64,000 nt of DNA. Origin: Symbiodinium natans (Eukaryota; Sar; Dinophyceae; Suessiales; Symbiodiniaceae). A model generated the notes under the pieces. The model saw nothing but the letters and a program-made list of their open reading frames with translations. It did not search any database and was not told where the DNA came from. Position 1 is the first letter of the stretch. Each line of letters opens with the position of its first letter. The DNA lies in contig CAJNDS010002720.1 of assembly GCA_905221605.1 (NCBI GenBank), positions 62,001-126,000 on the forward strand, written 5' to 3'. Below are positions 33,401-43,549 of this stretch, piece by piece. The translations under genes and the position numbers were made by a program.

Positions 33401-34187
33401 AAATTCGAAATTTTGGGTGCGTGGTCCGTTTTGTTTTCTGCGTTTTCGCAGGTGTTTTGTACGGTTTTCCTAAACCGACGCAGCAGCCAAAAACCGCTTG
33501 CTGGCCCAGAACCCGCGTTTTTTGGGTGTTTTCTGCGTTGGTTGCGGCGCCACGGTTGTACGATTCAATAGCCATGCTTAGACGAATCAGCAAGATGCGA
33601 TCCCGGATTTCCTGCCCTCGCCTGCCTTCGTGCCATTTTGCTCCTCACGGCCCGTTTTTTCGCTATCTATTTTGGTCGTTTTTGTGTCGATTTTTCGCTT
33701 TCCTTAAGGTTGGGACGCAGTCTCCCTACAAAACCTCCTGCGGGTAAGTATGCTAGATGTTGTTTTGGAAAACGCTTCGTGTTTTGAACTTAGGCCTTTG
33801 ATTCCTGCCGCGGGAGGTTTTGGACGAAACGCTAAATTTCATTTCATTTTTTCCGCCGCTAGGCAGCACCTAGCTATGCATGACCTTCCTTTGCAGCAGC
33901 ATTGGACAGTCGTAGTCTTGTGTCTCTGAGGTCTCGATGCTTCTCGGCTCTTCGTGGTCAACGGCGACATTGGTGATTGGGGATCCGGCCACAGGCACCG
34001 CGGTGCACTTCTCTAACTCGCGTGTCTAGTCACTCACTCTTTTGCCTCGACTGTGATGCGCATGATTAGGGCTGCTGCGAACATGTCCCATGCAGCTAGG
34101 TGCCGCATGCCTTGGGCGAGGACGACATCCACGACGGGCCCCTGTGATCGTCCTGAGTAGGGACGATGTAAAGGCATCTCATATATA

Positions 34188-34325
34188 GACTTGTGTGCTG
34201 GCAGTCGCATCTGTGCTAAAAAACGGTTCCTCTCTGGCGGGTCGCCCGCCGTTCTCATAGACTTGTGCGCTGGCGGACGCACTACTAAAAAAGGTTCCTT
34301 GCTCGGGGGGTGGCCTGCTTGCATG
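34188..34325 (+). repeat. Two-copy tandem repeat, about 70 bp
   Basis: AGACTTGTGTGCTGGCAGTC at 34188 and AGACTTGTGCGCTGGCGGAC at about 34259 begin diverged copies that continue through a poly-A/GGTTCCT motif. Confidence 0.75.
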
Positions 34326-34476
34326 AGCGTTATGATGCGTGTGAGCCGGGGCTCTTCGACGTATTTCCTTGCGAACACTGTTGCTTCTGCTCACATTCGG
34401 CCTCGAAGCTCCTGGCTCAGCCAAGTATCTGCGGTAGCCGAACCTGTGTGTTTTGTGAGCTTTTTTCCTGCGGAGC

Positions 34477-35422
34477 ATGCCGCGCACTTGCCCTGGCGTG
34501 CTTGATGCTCCGTGCCGTTTCTCCACTTCTCAGGCTGGCGAGCCAGCGCAGCCGACGCGGGGCCACGGCGCATGCTCGTTCTGCGACTTGGAGCGTCTGG
34601 AAGAAGCGGTGACGACTTCCGGCGTGTCCAACGTGATCCGTATGCTCCGAGCGACTTAACTGCACTTTGCTTTCTGGATTCTATGGGTAAGTCTTTCACT
34701 TAAAAGTTTCGAAAGAGCCTTAGGTTCTGCGTGGCTTCGACCCGGACATCTACGACGAGGCTCTGGCCCGTGTGGGCGAGGTCACCCCCGACATGGCTGA
34801 CATCCACAACCTCGTCGTCTCCGGCGACGGCGCCGCCCGGACTCGTGGCACGCAAACCTGGTGCCGCGGTCAAGCCGATCATCCATGTTGCTTCGCAGCT
34901 GATGGGCAAGGCGGCCGGGCTCAAGGCAAGCGCTCTTTCAGATGTGTCTTCTGCGACGCAGGGTCCATGGAACAAACGATCCGGACCCCGCAGGGTCGCG
35001 GCAACGTCGTGCGTCTGTTGAAGAAGTGGCGGGCGACCGCGCCGGCAGTCTACGAGGCGGCACTCCGCCGCAGTGTGCTCGCATTCCTGCCGCCGGAGAC
35101 AAGGACCGCCTTGATCGAGCCCTCACGGCAGCCTTCGAAACCCGACAAGGACACCGTGCTCTCCTGGCGTACTTCTGTGCTGGCTCCTCCGACCCCTACC
35201 GAAGTGGAAGATTTCAAGGCCCGTGTGGCGCAGGGTCAAGCACGCGCAGTGGACATGGCGGAACCCGCAGTCCGAGGCTCTGCAGAATCGGGTCCAGGAC
35301 CTGGCTCCGAACGACACCGGCCTTCCGTCGGCCTGCGCGAGTTCGTCGGCAGTTGCTCTGGAGGCCTGGTGCAAGCGGGCGACTATGTGCCATCTGTGGA
35401 TCTGTGCAGCCGCAGCACCTGA
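34477..35422 (+). pseudogene. Helitron protein, N-terminal Cys-rich modules
   Basis: Two related modules occur in tandem. Module 1 (34513-34650) has PCRF, then about 20 residues, then CSFCDLERLEEAVTTSGVSN. Module 2 (34862-35030) has HPCCF, then about 18 residues, then CVFCDAGSMEQTIRTPQGRG. The shared pattern is CxF..CxFCDxxxxExxxxTxxG..NVxRxL, probably zinc-binding. An intron-like gap of 37 nt (34687-34723, GTAAGT...CCTTAG) joins the two frames exactly at a codon border, but the upstream frame has a TAA at 34658-34660. Module 2 runs on to a charged segment (35050-35250), after which the frame shifts. Confidence 0.55.
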
Positions 35423-37620
35423 AGGAGGCAGCTTGCAGTCGCGTGCCGGCGGCGGTGATCCAGCGGTGCAAGAATTGCAAGAAAAACAAGTCGAAGCAGA
35501 TCTGGGTCCCATGGCCGGAGGAAGTTCCGGAGCCGCTGCGGGGTTTATCCCGTGAAATTATTCTGGCTCTGCGTCCGCTGGAGGTGGATTGCGGTCCAGA
35601 GTGGAAGGCGGATTACGGGTACTTTTTCCACAGCACGATGCTGCGGCTTGCATGGTCCGCGCAGGACGTGGAGGCGAAGATCGCCGGCCTGGATGGCGCT
35701 GCCCGCCGCACTGCTGCGAAGGCCCTACCACATCTCAAGCTGTCATTGTGGGTTCGTTTGCTAGGCTGCTCACCCTGCGCAGGCTTTCGAGTTCCTCATG
35801 CGCAGCGACGACTCTAGCTACCGCGACTTCGTCCGTCGCCGCCGAGCCTTCATGCAGCGGTACCCGGAGGCGGACCACGATCGGCGCAAGCGCCCGCTGC
35901 GATGCATCGAGGAGGCGGCCGTGGAGTGCGTTCTCTGGCCTCACTTGTACTGGGACCGGCGCTTGTGCGAGACCGCCGCTCGCCTGGCAGACGTGCGGCG
36001 CGCAGCTCGCCGCCAGTCAGCTGAGCCGGACGACGACGGGTGGTCTGAGGACCAGGCAGGCGAGGAGGAGGACGTGGACCCTGCGCGCAGGCAGAGTCTC
36101 AAGCGCAACTTTCTTGCCAAAGCCCTGGGCCCCATCGCGGACTACGCCGGCGAGTACGAGCTGCTGCACTTCGTGTTCGATCTCTCCACGTGGTCCGATG
36201 TTGGCGGCAAGAAGGGCGCACTTCGCGGCACACCCATGTGGCAAGCCATGAAGGGCGCTCCGTGGACCCCCCAATATTGGAAAGTGCGGCACGCGGCGGC
36301 GTTGGACATGCAAGCCCAGTGCAGCCATCCGGTGGCTTTTCTGACATGGGCACCTTTTGAGTGGTCCGCCCCTTACCATGAGTGGTTGCTGCGGCAGATG
36401 GCGCAGCTGGGTCGGCAGCGGCTGCAGCTGGCCGGCCCCGAGACGATGCATCTCGCCCACATCCTCACGGAGCTGTTCCGCGAGTGGGTCTGTGGAGGCG
36501 GCCGAAAGTCTGGCGACGCCTCCAGCACTTGGCGCTCCGCCCTCCTCGGCGGCGTCATGGAGAATGGGCGCAGGTTGAAGGTCAACTTCATTGGGCACCT
36601 CGAATTCCAAGACGGCAAAGGAAAGGAAGTCACGCAGAGCTACCACGGACGGGCCGCAGTTCACCTCCATGGACTGGTGTTTGCAGACAGTTTAGCCCCC
36701 GTGCGTCTCCCCGACAAGGCGAGCGCGACGGTGCCTGAAGAAGGGAACCCTCTGCGAGGCTATGTCCTTGATGGCCAGGCTGGACGCACGGGCAGCGGAT
36801 GGCCACAGCACTCGGGCAACAACGAGTATGATGCGGTGCAGGACAAGGTGCGCTTGCGCCACACGGAATTGGACAAGAAGCTCGGCATCAGAGGGTACAT
36901 CCCCGAAGTTCTGGATGTGCTGAAGTGCCATCAGGACCTGCAGCTGGACCGTGGCTCCGGCCTCATGCTCAAGTACACCGCCACTTACTTACCGAAGTTC
37001 GGCGATGGCCCGGGCAAGGAGCTCATGGACGACGCCAGCAGCGGCTACGGCGCAGCTCGGCGAGTTCTCTTCACATTCCATCCCGGGGAGCCGGAAATGT
37101 GGCTTCTTCTTGCCAATCAGACATTTCCGATGTTCTTCATGGGAGGCACGATGCAGCCGATCATCGCACCCCATCCAGGAATGCCGGTGAAGCCGGAGTA
37201 CCTCCAACTCTACGAAGCTGCGGACTGGCGCTGCGACATGCCACTGATCGAATACCTGCGGCGGGTCAACAAGAAGGGCGCCATCCTGGAGCATATCCGA
37301 AAAGCCTATCTGCAGACGGACCAAAGGGTCCCTCTGCAGGACTTCGCGGTGCGCTTTGAGACCTTCGGGGAAAGGATCATCGCCGCGGAGATGGTCTCCA
37401 TGCAGAACGACAAGTTCTACGGGCAATGGATGGCGCTGCGCATTCCGTACAAGCGATTGGAAGATCTCCTGTTGCCGGAGATCGTGCAGTCGGTCCCCGA
37501 TCAGGTGAAGTTTCTCGCGTGCGCCCTGCACTGGGCGCCCGAGCTCTGGCGCAGCGCCCCACGCGTGCGCGAGTACATGGCTCTGCGCGCGCACCGGGAT
37601 GCCTACATTGAGACAGTGGA
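35385..37620 (+). CDS. Helitron Rep nuclease region (HUH, two-tyrosine)
   Basis: A zinc ribbon comes first (CAIC at about 35386, CKNC at about 35466), then VPEPLRGLSREIILALRPLE, like the segment before the Helitron N domain. After a +1 frame change near 35750-35800 one frame runs about 600 codons. It holds the HUH motif AVHLHGL (histidines at 36662-36670) and, 104 residues on, KYTATYLPKF with tyrosines at 36974 and 36986 (i, i+4), as in the Helitron Y2 motif. The family nicks and rejoins single-stranded DNA through the two tyrosines. All key residues are present, so the catalytic domain is the best preserved part. Confidence 0.8.
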
Positions 37621-37689
37621 TGACCACTGTCAGCATGCTCCAGGCGCAGGATTTCTTCATCCAGCAAGCACCTCTCAGGAGAGCTGCGG

Positions 37690-39079
37690 CGTGTGGAGGC
37701 TGTCGCCGTGCCCCGGAGTATCGCGGACCTTTTCGAAGAGAGGTTGGACGACCTCGTCTTCGCCGCGGAGCAAGCCACCTTCGAGCGCAACGTCAACCAG
37801 CGGGTGGACCAAGCCTTGCGACTTCGGGAAGTGGAGGACGAGCAGGAGTACGAGCGCTTGGCAGGCATCATTGAGGAGCATGGCTCCAGGGTCGCTTGCT
37901 CCGGCGCTCCGGGCACAGGCAAGACGGCCGTCCTGGACCGTTGCATCCGGCGGGCCCAGCAGCGGGGAGCGCGCGTGCTCATTGCTCTCCCGACTGCGAC
38001 TGGCGTCCAGCGGGCGCGTGTGAAGCAGCGCCATCCGGATGCGGAGCTGGACACGTGCCACGGCGCCTTCCTGTTCCACAAGCCGCTCGCGGAGGCCATG
38101 GGCATCATGAGCTGCTATGATCTCATCGTCATAGACGAGGCGCCGCAACTCTTTGAAGAGCGCTTCGACCGCCTCGACGAGATGTGGATGGCTGCAGGGA
38201 AGGCGCCATGTCTCGTCTTCGCCGGCGACGAATGGCAGCTGCCTCCACCGGACCACACCAAGCGGAGTTTGGTCAGGCATCCCAAATGGAACCTGGTCCG
38301 CAAGATCGAGCTCCACCACATCTGGCGTCAGCATGAAGACGATCTTCTGCAAAGCAAGTTGACCTTCCTTCGCAAGAATCGGCCCACGGGCACGGAAGGA
38401 AGCACTTTCGTGCGGGACCTGTGCCGCAACCACAAGGCCTGGTCCGGGCACCACCGGCCGAGAGCAGAGGACATCCAAGCGCTCATGGAGAGGACGGCCG
38501 GGGACACGACGGTCATCACCTGTACTCGTCGTGGCGCTGCGCTCGTCAACGCCCTGGCCCAGGAGGTGCTCTTCAAGCGCGCAGGTCAGCCAGCCTTGGG
38601 GCGCGTTGCTGCCGACTGGGAAAGCAACCCTGCGAACTATGACGAGGACACCGGGGTCCTCCTGGACCGTTGCCCCGAGCCATTGGCAGCTCACCCTCTA
38701 CGTTGGCCTCCGAGTCCGACTCACACGCAACATGGACAAGGCCCATGACTTCGTGAACGGCATGGCAGCCACGGTCCTGAGCTTCGACCCACGCTACAGT
38801 GCACTGATCGTGGAGACCGAGACCTCGGAGACTCTCTGCGTCTATCCTGTCAGTGACGACAACGTCCCAGATGGCCACGTGACGTACCATCCCGTGCGCC
38901 TCGGGTACGCGGATACGGTGCACAAGTTCCAGGGCGCAGAACTGCGCCATGTGACCTTCTGGCCAGATTGCCCTGGATGCCCCGCTGCAGGGTACGTCGC
39001 ACTTTCCCGCGTTCGGCGCGATTGTGACTACCTGCTCGGAGGCTGCGTGGCTGCGGAGCACTTCGTGCCGGCCATGTGA
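37690..39079 (+). CDS. Helitron Pif1-like helicase region
   Basis: Superfamily 1 motifs are in order: GAPGTGKT (Walker A, 37903-37926), VIDEAPQ (Walker B, about 38128-38148), GDEWQLPPP (motif III, 38224-38250), TCTRRGAALVN (motif IV, about 38518), LYVGLRVRLTRNMD with FVNG (about 38692-38762), VHKFQG (motif V region, to 38935) and YVALSRVRR (motif VI, 38993-39019), then TGA at 39077-39079. It would unwind DNA during rolling-circle transposition. The frame changes by one base near 38671-38690, beside a CCCC run. At 37616-37690 the link to the Rep frame is also broken or spliced. Either decay or tiny introns would explain this. Confidence 0.8.
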
Positions 39080-39710
39080 ATATTTTCGTTTGTGCCGGAT
39101 ACAGGGGCGAATCCCTACGTTTCACTTCCGTGCTCTCCAAGGACGTCCCTTGCTCGCTGGGCAAATGCACACGCTTATGTATAGATGTGCATCCTAAGAT
39201 ACCAGATACACCGTTCGTCAAGCAATGTGCTTCTGCGCCCGCAGAGTAGTGGCACTTCACCTTGTCGCGACGACAGGCTGCGACTCCGGACAGAAAGGCG
39301 AGCCGCAGTGCACAAAGCCAGCGTGTTCGCGCTTTTCGAGTCGCTCGTGCGCTTCCTGAGCAAAAGGCTTCGCTGTTCGTGCTCTTAGCGACTGCATGAC
39401 TGCATGTATTCTCTAGACTGTTGCGCCTTTGCTCCAAACCCGTTGCCTACAGAGCCGTGCCAGAGCCGCGCTGCTTGCTGTTGCTGTTTCAACTTGTTAG
39501 CGCAAGACAGGGGCCGTTCTGCCAACTTGTGGTACGCGACCCACCACGTGCTGGAAGGGTTGCAGCGCCTCATCTGCATTTAAAACGTGTGGATTTTTTT
39601 TTGGCTGGCTTGGCTTTGGCTGGCTCCGGTTTGGGTTCGCAGTGAGTTGTGATTGGGTGGCCTTGGGGTGGGCATGTCTGCATACTAATGCGTTCAGCTG
39701 ACCCGTGCTA
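39080..39710 (+). other. 3' end of the Helitron
   Basis: No heptamers and no supported gene. Open frames on both strands are short and look like chance. The true 3' terminus should lie here. Confidence 0.5.
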
Positions 39711-39756
39711 CACCCTAAACCCTAAACCCTAAACCCTAAACCCTAAACCCTAAACC
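39711..39756 (+). repeat. CCCTAAA array resuming after the transposon
   Basis: Six CCCTAAA units and one CCTTAGA variant. Confidence 0.95.
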
Positions 39757-39759
39757 TTA

Positions 39760-39858
39760 GACAAGCCTTTTGGAATCGAGCTCCTCAACCCAAGCGCTCC
39801 AGAGGTCCGGCACGCAGCAGCGGGATGTGGGGCGGGTGAAGGAGCGGAGGCCAAGGGG
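39760..39858 (+). CDS. Candidate exon, unknown protein
   Basis: Open for about 33 codons: DKPFGIELLNPSAPEVRHAA then AGCGAGEGAEAKG. It is the first island right of the Helitron. Confidence 0.45.
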
Positions 39859-39859
39859 T

Positions 39860-40110
39860 TGGGTTTAGGGTTTAGGGTTTAGGGTTTAGGGTTTAGGGTT
39901 TAGGGTTTAGGGTTTAGGGTTTAGGGTTTAGGGTTTAGGGTTTAGGGTTTAGGGTTTAGGGTTAGGTTTAGGGTTTAGGGTTTAGGGTTTAGGGTTTAGG
40001 GTTTAGGGTTTAGGGTTTAGGGTTTAGGGTTTAGGGTTTAGGGTTTAGGGTTTAGGGTTTAGGGTTTAGGGTTTAGGGTTTAGGGTTTAGGGTTTAGGGT
40101 TTAGGGTTCA
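39860..40110 (+). repeat. TTTAGGG array
   Basis: About 35 near-perfect units, in the opposite orientation to the array left of the Helitron. Confidence 0.97.
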
Positions 40111-40321
40111 GGGCTTAAGCTTAGGGTTTAGGGTTTGGGGTTTAGGGTTTTAGGTTTAGGGTTTTAGGTTTAGGGTGTAGGGTTTGGGGTGTATGGTTTG
40201 CTGGCGGAGTTTTTGGGTTTGGGCATGTAGGGGTGGTTGCTAAGGGTAACTTGGGGTGCTTAAGGCCTCAGGGCTCAGGGCAATTCGGGTTTTCTTTGAG
40301 GCCATGTAGGGTCTTAGGTTT

Positions 40322-40417
40322 AAATGTTCCCCCTTATACTAACAGTCCTTAATAGGGATTATAGTACCCGCTACTATAATCCCTATAATGGACCGTTGAT
40401 GTGTGAGGGAACATCCC
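40322..40417. mobile_element. MITE-like family A, copy 2
   Basis: Left TGTTCCCCCTTATACTAACA, right GATGTGTGAGGGAACATCCC, with CAGTCCTTAATAGGGATTAT and its inverse inside. About 96 bp with no coding capacity. Confidence 0.75.
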
Positions 40418-40785
40418 AAGTCTTAGGGGTTGCAGGCAGAGACGGATTGAGGGCTTTAGGGTTGAGGGTGAGCAGGTCAACCGTTGCTTCATGGGGTTAG
40501 GGTTTAGGATTTAGGGTTTAGGGTGTCGCTCCGAGGTCTGTGATAGCTTGACTTACTGCTTCTTCGCATGGAATCAGGGAATCCGGTGCCCTACATAGTC
40601 CCTCATAGGTTAATGTAGGGGGACCGCTAAAACCCCAAACCCTAAGCCTACTTTTCTATAAAGAACTAGGAGGTTGAAGGAGCCCTCCCTTAATCTCGTG
40701 AGCCTTTTTTGAGGGGAGGTTGTGAGCTTTTAGGGTTTAGGGTTTAGGGTTTAGGGTTTAGGGTTTCAGGTAAAACGCCGTCAGG

Positions 40786-41130
40786 TTGTCTTTGGAACCT
40801 CAAGGCCTCAACCGTCAGCAGGTTTATGCTGGGTTGGAAACTAGGAGCCTCAGCCCTCCACCAGCGAAGCCAGCGAAGCCAGGTACATGGCCCGATATGC
40901 CGCCATTCCCTCCACATCCTCTGCGCGCCATCCCAGTCGTGTTTTTTTCAGGGTTTTGGCTTGGGGTTTAGGCCAGGACCCTTCGCCGGACCCGCAAAAT
41001 GCCCAGGAGCTTGAGCTTCGGGTTGCGCTGTCATGTCGTCTTATTGACAAACCCTCATTCAAGGTCCTCAACGAAGAGTCTTCAACCCTGGTGCCTAGCA
41101 AGCGCGCTGTGCTTGAGCGCAGAGCGAGCG
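40786..41130 (+). CDS. Two-exon fragment, Pro-rich then helical
   Basis: Exon 40786-40938 reads LEPQGLNRQQVYAGLETRSL and PPPAKPAKPGTWPDMPPFPP. A 38-nt intron (GTGTTTTTTTCAGGG...TTTAGGCCAG) ends at 40976, and exon 40977 on reads DPSPDPQNAQELELRVALSC then RLIDKPSFKVLNEESS. The join keeps phase. The right part runs into a (GA)n tract. Family not recognised. The start is uncertain because the ATG-like codon at 40786 is not a true ATG. Confidence 0.5.
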
Positions 41131-41139
41131 AGCGAGACG

Positions 41140-41149
41140 GAGAGAGAGA

Positions 41150-41185
<36 letters not shown>

Positions 41186-41190
41186 ATGAG
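41140..41190 (+). repeat. (GA)n microsatellite
   Basis: About 45 bp of GA repeats, in frame as Glu-Arg if translated. Confidence 0.9.
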
Positions 41191-41310
41191 AAAGAGAGCT
41201 ACTTAGGTTGCCGCAATAGGTTAGGATTTCGTGGCGTGATCAAAGGGCATACGTTTCAAACCATGCTCATATCATCCTGCTCACCACGCTCCCTATGCCT
41301 TTCTTGCTTG

Positions 41311-41410
41311 CAGTACCCAGTCTCCTTCAAGCTCGGAAAAGAAGTTCTCCTGGTGCCTGACGAATCTGGCATGAAAAGATCCGGGGGAAGATTCCTCGGA
41401 CATTCACTTT
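41311..41410 (+). CDS. Candidate exon, unknown protein
   Basis: The strong acceptor TTTCTTGCTTGCAG leads into YPVSFKLGKEVLLVPDESGM then KRSGGRFLGHSL. It may continue the 40786-41130 gene. Element C follows directly. Confidence 0.55.
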
Positions 41411-41520
41411 GTGGTACTTTACCGTAACTTTAGATCCTTACCTTTTTTTTGGGGTTTATTGGGTTTCTTATTACGGTAGCTAAAAGTTTCATTTACAGCT
41501 ACCCTCCTGAGTGCAGCCAA
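41409..41520. mobile_element. Family C element, copy 1
   Basis: TGTGGTACTTTACCGTAACT at the left and ACCCTCCTGAGTGCAGCCAA at the right. Matches 56604-56713 along its length. AACTTTAG and CTAAAAGTT inside are roughly inverted. Confidence 0.65.
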
Positions 41521-41784
41521 GTTCAGGTTAGACTGGGATGTCTTGAAGGCACCTCCCCAGCCTACACAATTCAAGGCCCTGAAACTCTCAAGACACCCCA
41601 AACCCGATACAAACCCGATAGAAGCCCTGTAGAAACCCCATATAAACCCTGCACAAACCCCATAGAAGCCCCAGAAAAAAAACCGACAGAAGCCCGATAT
41701 GCACCCTTTATAAACCCTATGTAAACCCCTGTAGCAACCCTACATAAACCCTCTCTAACCCCCCCCGGAAGCCCGAAATGGGTG

Positions 41785-41875
41785 AGAGAGGTGGCCGACT
41801 TCTTCCAACTCAGCCAGTCGCCCGTGCAGCTGGACCCCACGATGAAGGCAAGCAGGGTGTGCCGAAGGGGTTTGG
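41785..41875 (+). CDS. Candidate exon, unknown protein
   Basis: VREVADFFQLSQSPVQLDPT MKASRVCRR reads well. Confidence 0.5.
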
Positions 41876-42199
41876 CAGGCTTAGGGTTTGGGGTTTAGGG
41901 TTTAGGGTTTAGGGTTTAGGGTTTAGGGTTTAGGGTTTAGGGGTTTAGGGTTTAGGTTTAGGGTTTAGGATACCCCAAACCCGACAAAACTTCCCTAAAC
42001 CCTAAACCCGAATCCTTAGAACCCCATATCCTCCACCCCAAGCCCTCAATCCTCGACCTTCCCAGCAAGGAGTCACGGAATGAGGCGCCCCAGCAAACCC
42101 CTTTAAAGTGTAAAACCCCTTGCACCGCTCCCCCTCCATTAAAACCGTAAACCCGAAACCCTCAACCCTAAACTTGGCGCTAAGCCCCACCAGAAACAT

Positions 42200-42665
42200 G
42201 CAACCCCCAACCCCCAACCCCCAACCCCCAACCCCCAACCCCCAACCCCCAACCCCCAACCCCCAACCCCCAACCCCCAACCCCCAACCCCCAACCCCCA
42301 ACCCCCAACCCCCAACCCCCAACCCCCCCCCAACAACCCCAACCCCCAACCCCAACCCCAACCCCCCAACCCCCCCCCAACCCCCAACCCCCAAACCCCC
42401 AACCCCCACCCAAACCCCCAACCCCAACCCCCAACCCCCAACCCAACCCCCAACCCAACCACCCACCCTCAACCCGCAAACCCCAACCCCAACCCTCAAC
42501 CTCAACCTCAACCTCACCCTCAACCCTCAACCCTCAACCCCCAACCCCAACCCCCAACCCCCAACCCCCAACCCTCAACCCTCAACCCTCAACCCTCAAC
42601 CCGCAACCCTCAACCCTCAACCCTCAACCCCCAACCCCCAACCCTCAACCCACAACCCACAACCC
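42200..42665 (+). repeat. ACCCCCA variant block
   Basis: About 18 perfect ACCCCCA heptamers at 42200-42330, then degenerate ACCCC/ACCCTCA units. Translated frames (NPQPPTP on +, GVGGWGLG on -) are repeat artefacts. Confidence 0.95.
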
Positions 42666-42710
42666 TCAACCCTAAACCTAACCCCCCCGCAAACAAGACC
42701 TGCAACCTGA

Positions 42711-42790
42711 CAGGTTCTGACGGACCGGGTCCGTGCCAAGCTACAGCAGTGGCAGGCCGGAGGAGAGCTGTGGAGAGTTTCGGGTTTTGG
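42711..42790 (+). CDS. Candidate exon, unknown protein
   Basis: After ACCTGACAG the island reads VLTDRVRAKLQQWQAGGELW. Confidence 0.55.
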
Positions 42791-43166
42791 GGTGTGTGTG
42801 GGGGGGGGGGGGGCACCCCAAACCCTAAACCCTAAACCCTAAGCCCTAAGCGCAAAGCGCTAAGCGCTAAACCCTAAACCCTAAACCCTAAACCCTAAAC
42901 CCTGAACCCTCAACCCTAAGCCCTAAACCCTAAACCCTAAACCCTAAACCCTAAACCCTAAACCCTAAACACTAAACCCTAAACCCTAAACCCTCAAGAC
43001 CAGGATAAATAGAAATTGTATGCGTTTCATTACGAGCAGCTCGCCCCATAATCCACCTCAGAAGGCCGAACCCCAAGCCACCCCATCCCAAGCCAGCCCC
43101 AAACTTTCCAGTCCAGTCCCCCCCAGCCCCCCCCCCCCGTCGCGCCTCAACAAAGCAAAACAAAAA

Positions 43167-43246
43167 ACTCGCTCAAAACTTTCGGTCGAAACTTTCGGTC
43201 AAAACTTTCGGTCAAAACTTTCGGTCAAAACTTTCGGTCAAAACTC
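43167..43246 (+). repeat. 13-bp minisatellite AAAACTTTCGGTC
   Basis: Six near-identical copies in tandem. Confidence 0.95.
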
Positions 43247-43351
43247 CGGACCTGAACCCTATACAATTTCTATAAACCCTCAACCCTAAACCCTGAACCC
43301 TAGGCCTTAGCCCTAAGCCCTAAGCCCTAAGCCCTAAACCCTAAACTCTAA

Positions 43352-43424
43352 ATTGCGGATTCGGGGAATCGGTTATTTGTCAAGCTTCTGTAGCAAGGAG
43401 TGGACGTGTATCAACGCTGGGGTG
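43352..43424 (+). CDS. Candidate exon, unknown protein
   Basis: Reads RIRGIGYLSSFCSKEWTCIN and ends at a GGGTGAGG donor. One other frame is open. Confidence 0.4.
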
Positions 43425-43458
43425 AGGGTGTAGCGTTAGGGTTTTAGGGTTGAGGGTG

Positions 43459-43549
43459 AAACCTCAGAAAAGATACCCCAAGCTGTGGACGTTCACCCGT
43501 TTGCCACTAGCATCCAAAACCGGGAGAACCTCCGGCCCTTTACATGCTG
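43459..43549 (+). CDS. Candidate terminal exon
   Basis: ETSEKIPQAVDVHPFATSIQ NRENLRPFTC then TGA. The following 120 bases are not heptameric. Confidence 0.45.

Larger units (their letters stand above)
32750..39710 (+). mobile_element. Helitron-like rolling-circle transposon, decayed
   Basis: This is the only multi-kilobase block without heptamer arrays. Arrays resume at 39711. It encodes, in order, Cys-rich modules, an HUH/two-tyrosine Rep nuclease and a Pif1-like helicase, the diagnostic RepHel architecture of Helitrons. Helitrons transpose by rolling-circle replication, usually inserting between A and T. I could not fix the termini: CTAA followed by T occurs at about 39686-39690, but no convincing hairpin precedes it. 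The block lies between exon-like islands at 32609-32722 and 39760-39858, so it may sit in an intron. Its 5' part is two low-complexity GC-rich repeat blocks. Confidence 0.8.

Noticed and set aside
32739-33747. Open frames of 83-179 codons on both strands at the Helitron 5' side
   Set aside because: Gly/Pro/Arg-rich products of the GC-rich repeats, open on both strands at once.
37629-37678. 50-nt intron (GT...CTCAG) joining Rep and helicase frames
   Set aside because: Length fits the phase change but the join creates a TGA codon; the 53-nt alternative at 37616-37668 is only slightly better supported.
34034-39437. Many minus-strand and off-frame ORFs over the Helitron
   Set aside because: Shadows of GC-rich coding sequence; the + frames carry all the catalytic motifs.
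42002-42710. Long Pro-rich (+) and Gly/Trp-rich (-) open frames
   Set aside because: They are translations of ACCCCCA/ACCCTCA heptamers, whose lack of stops keeps frames open.
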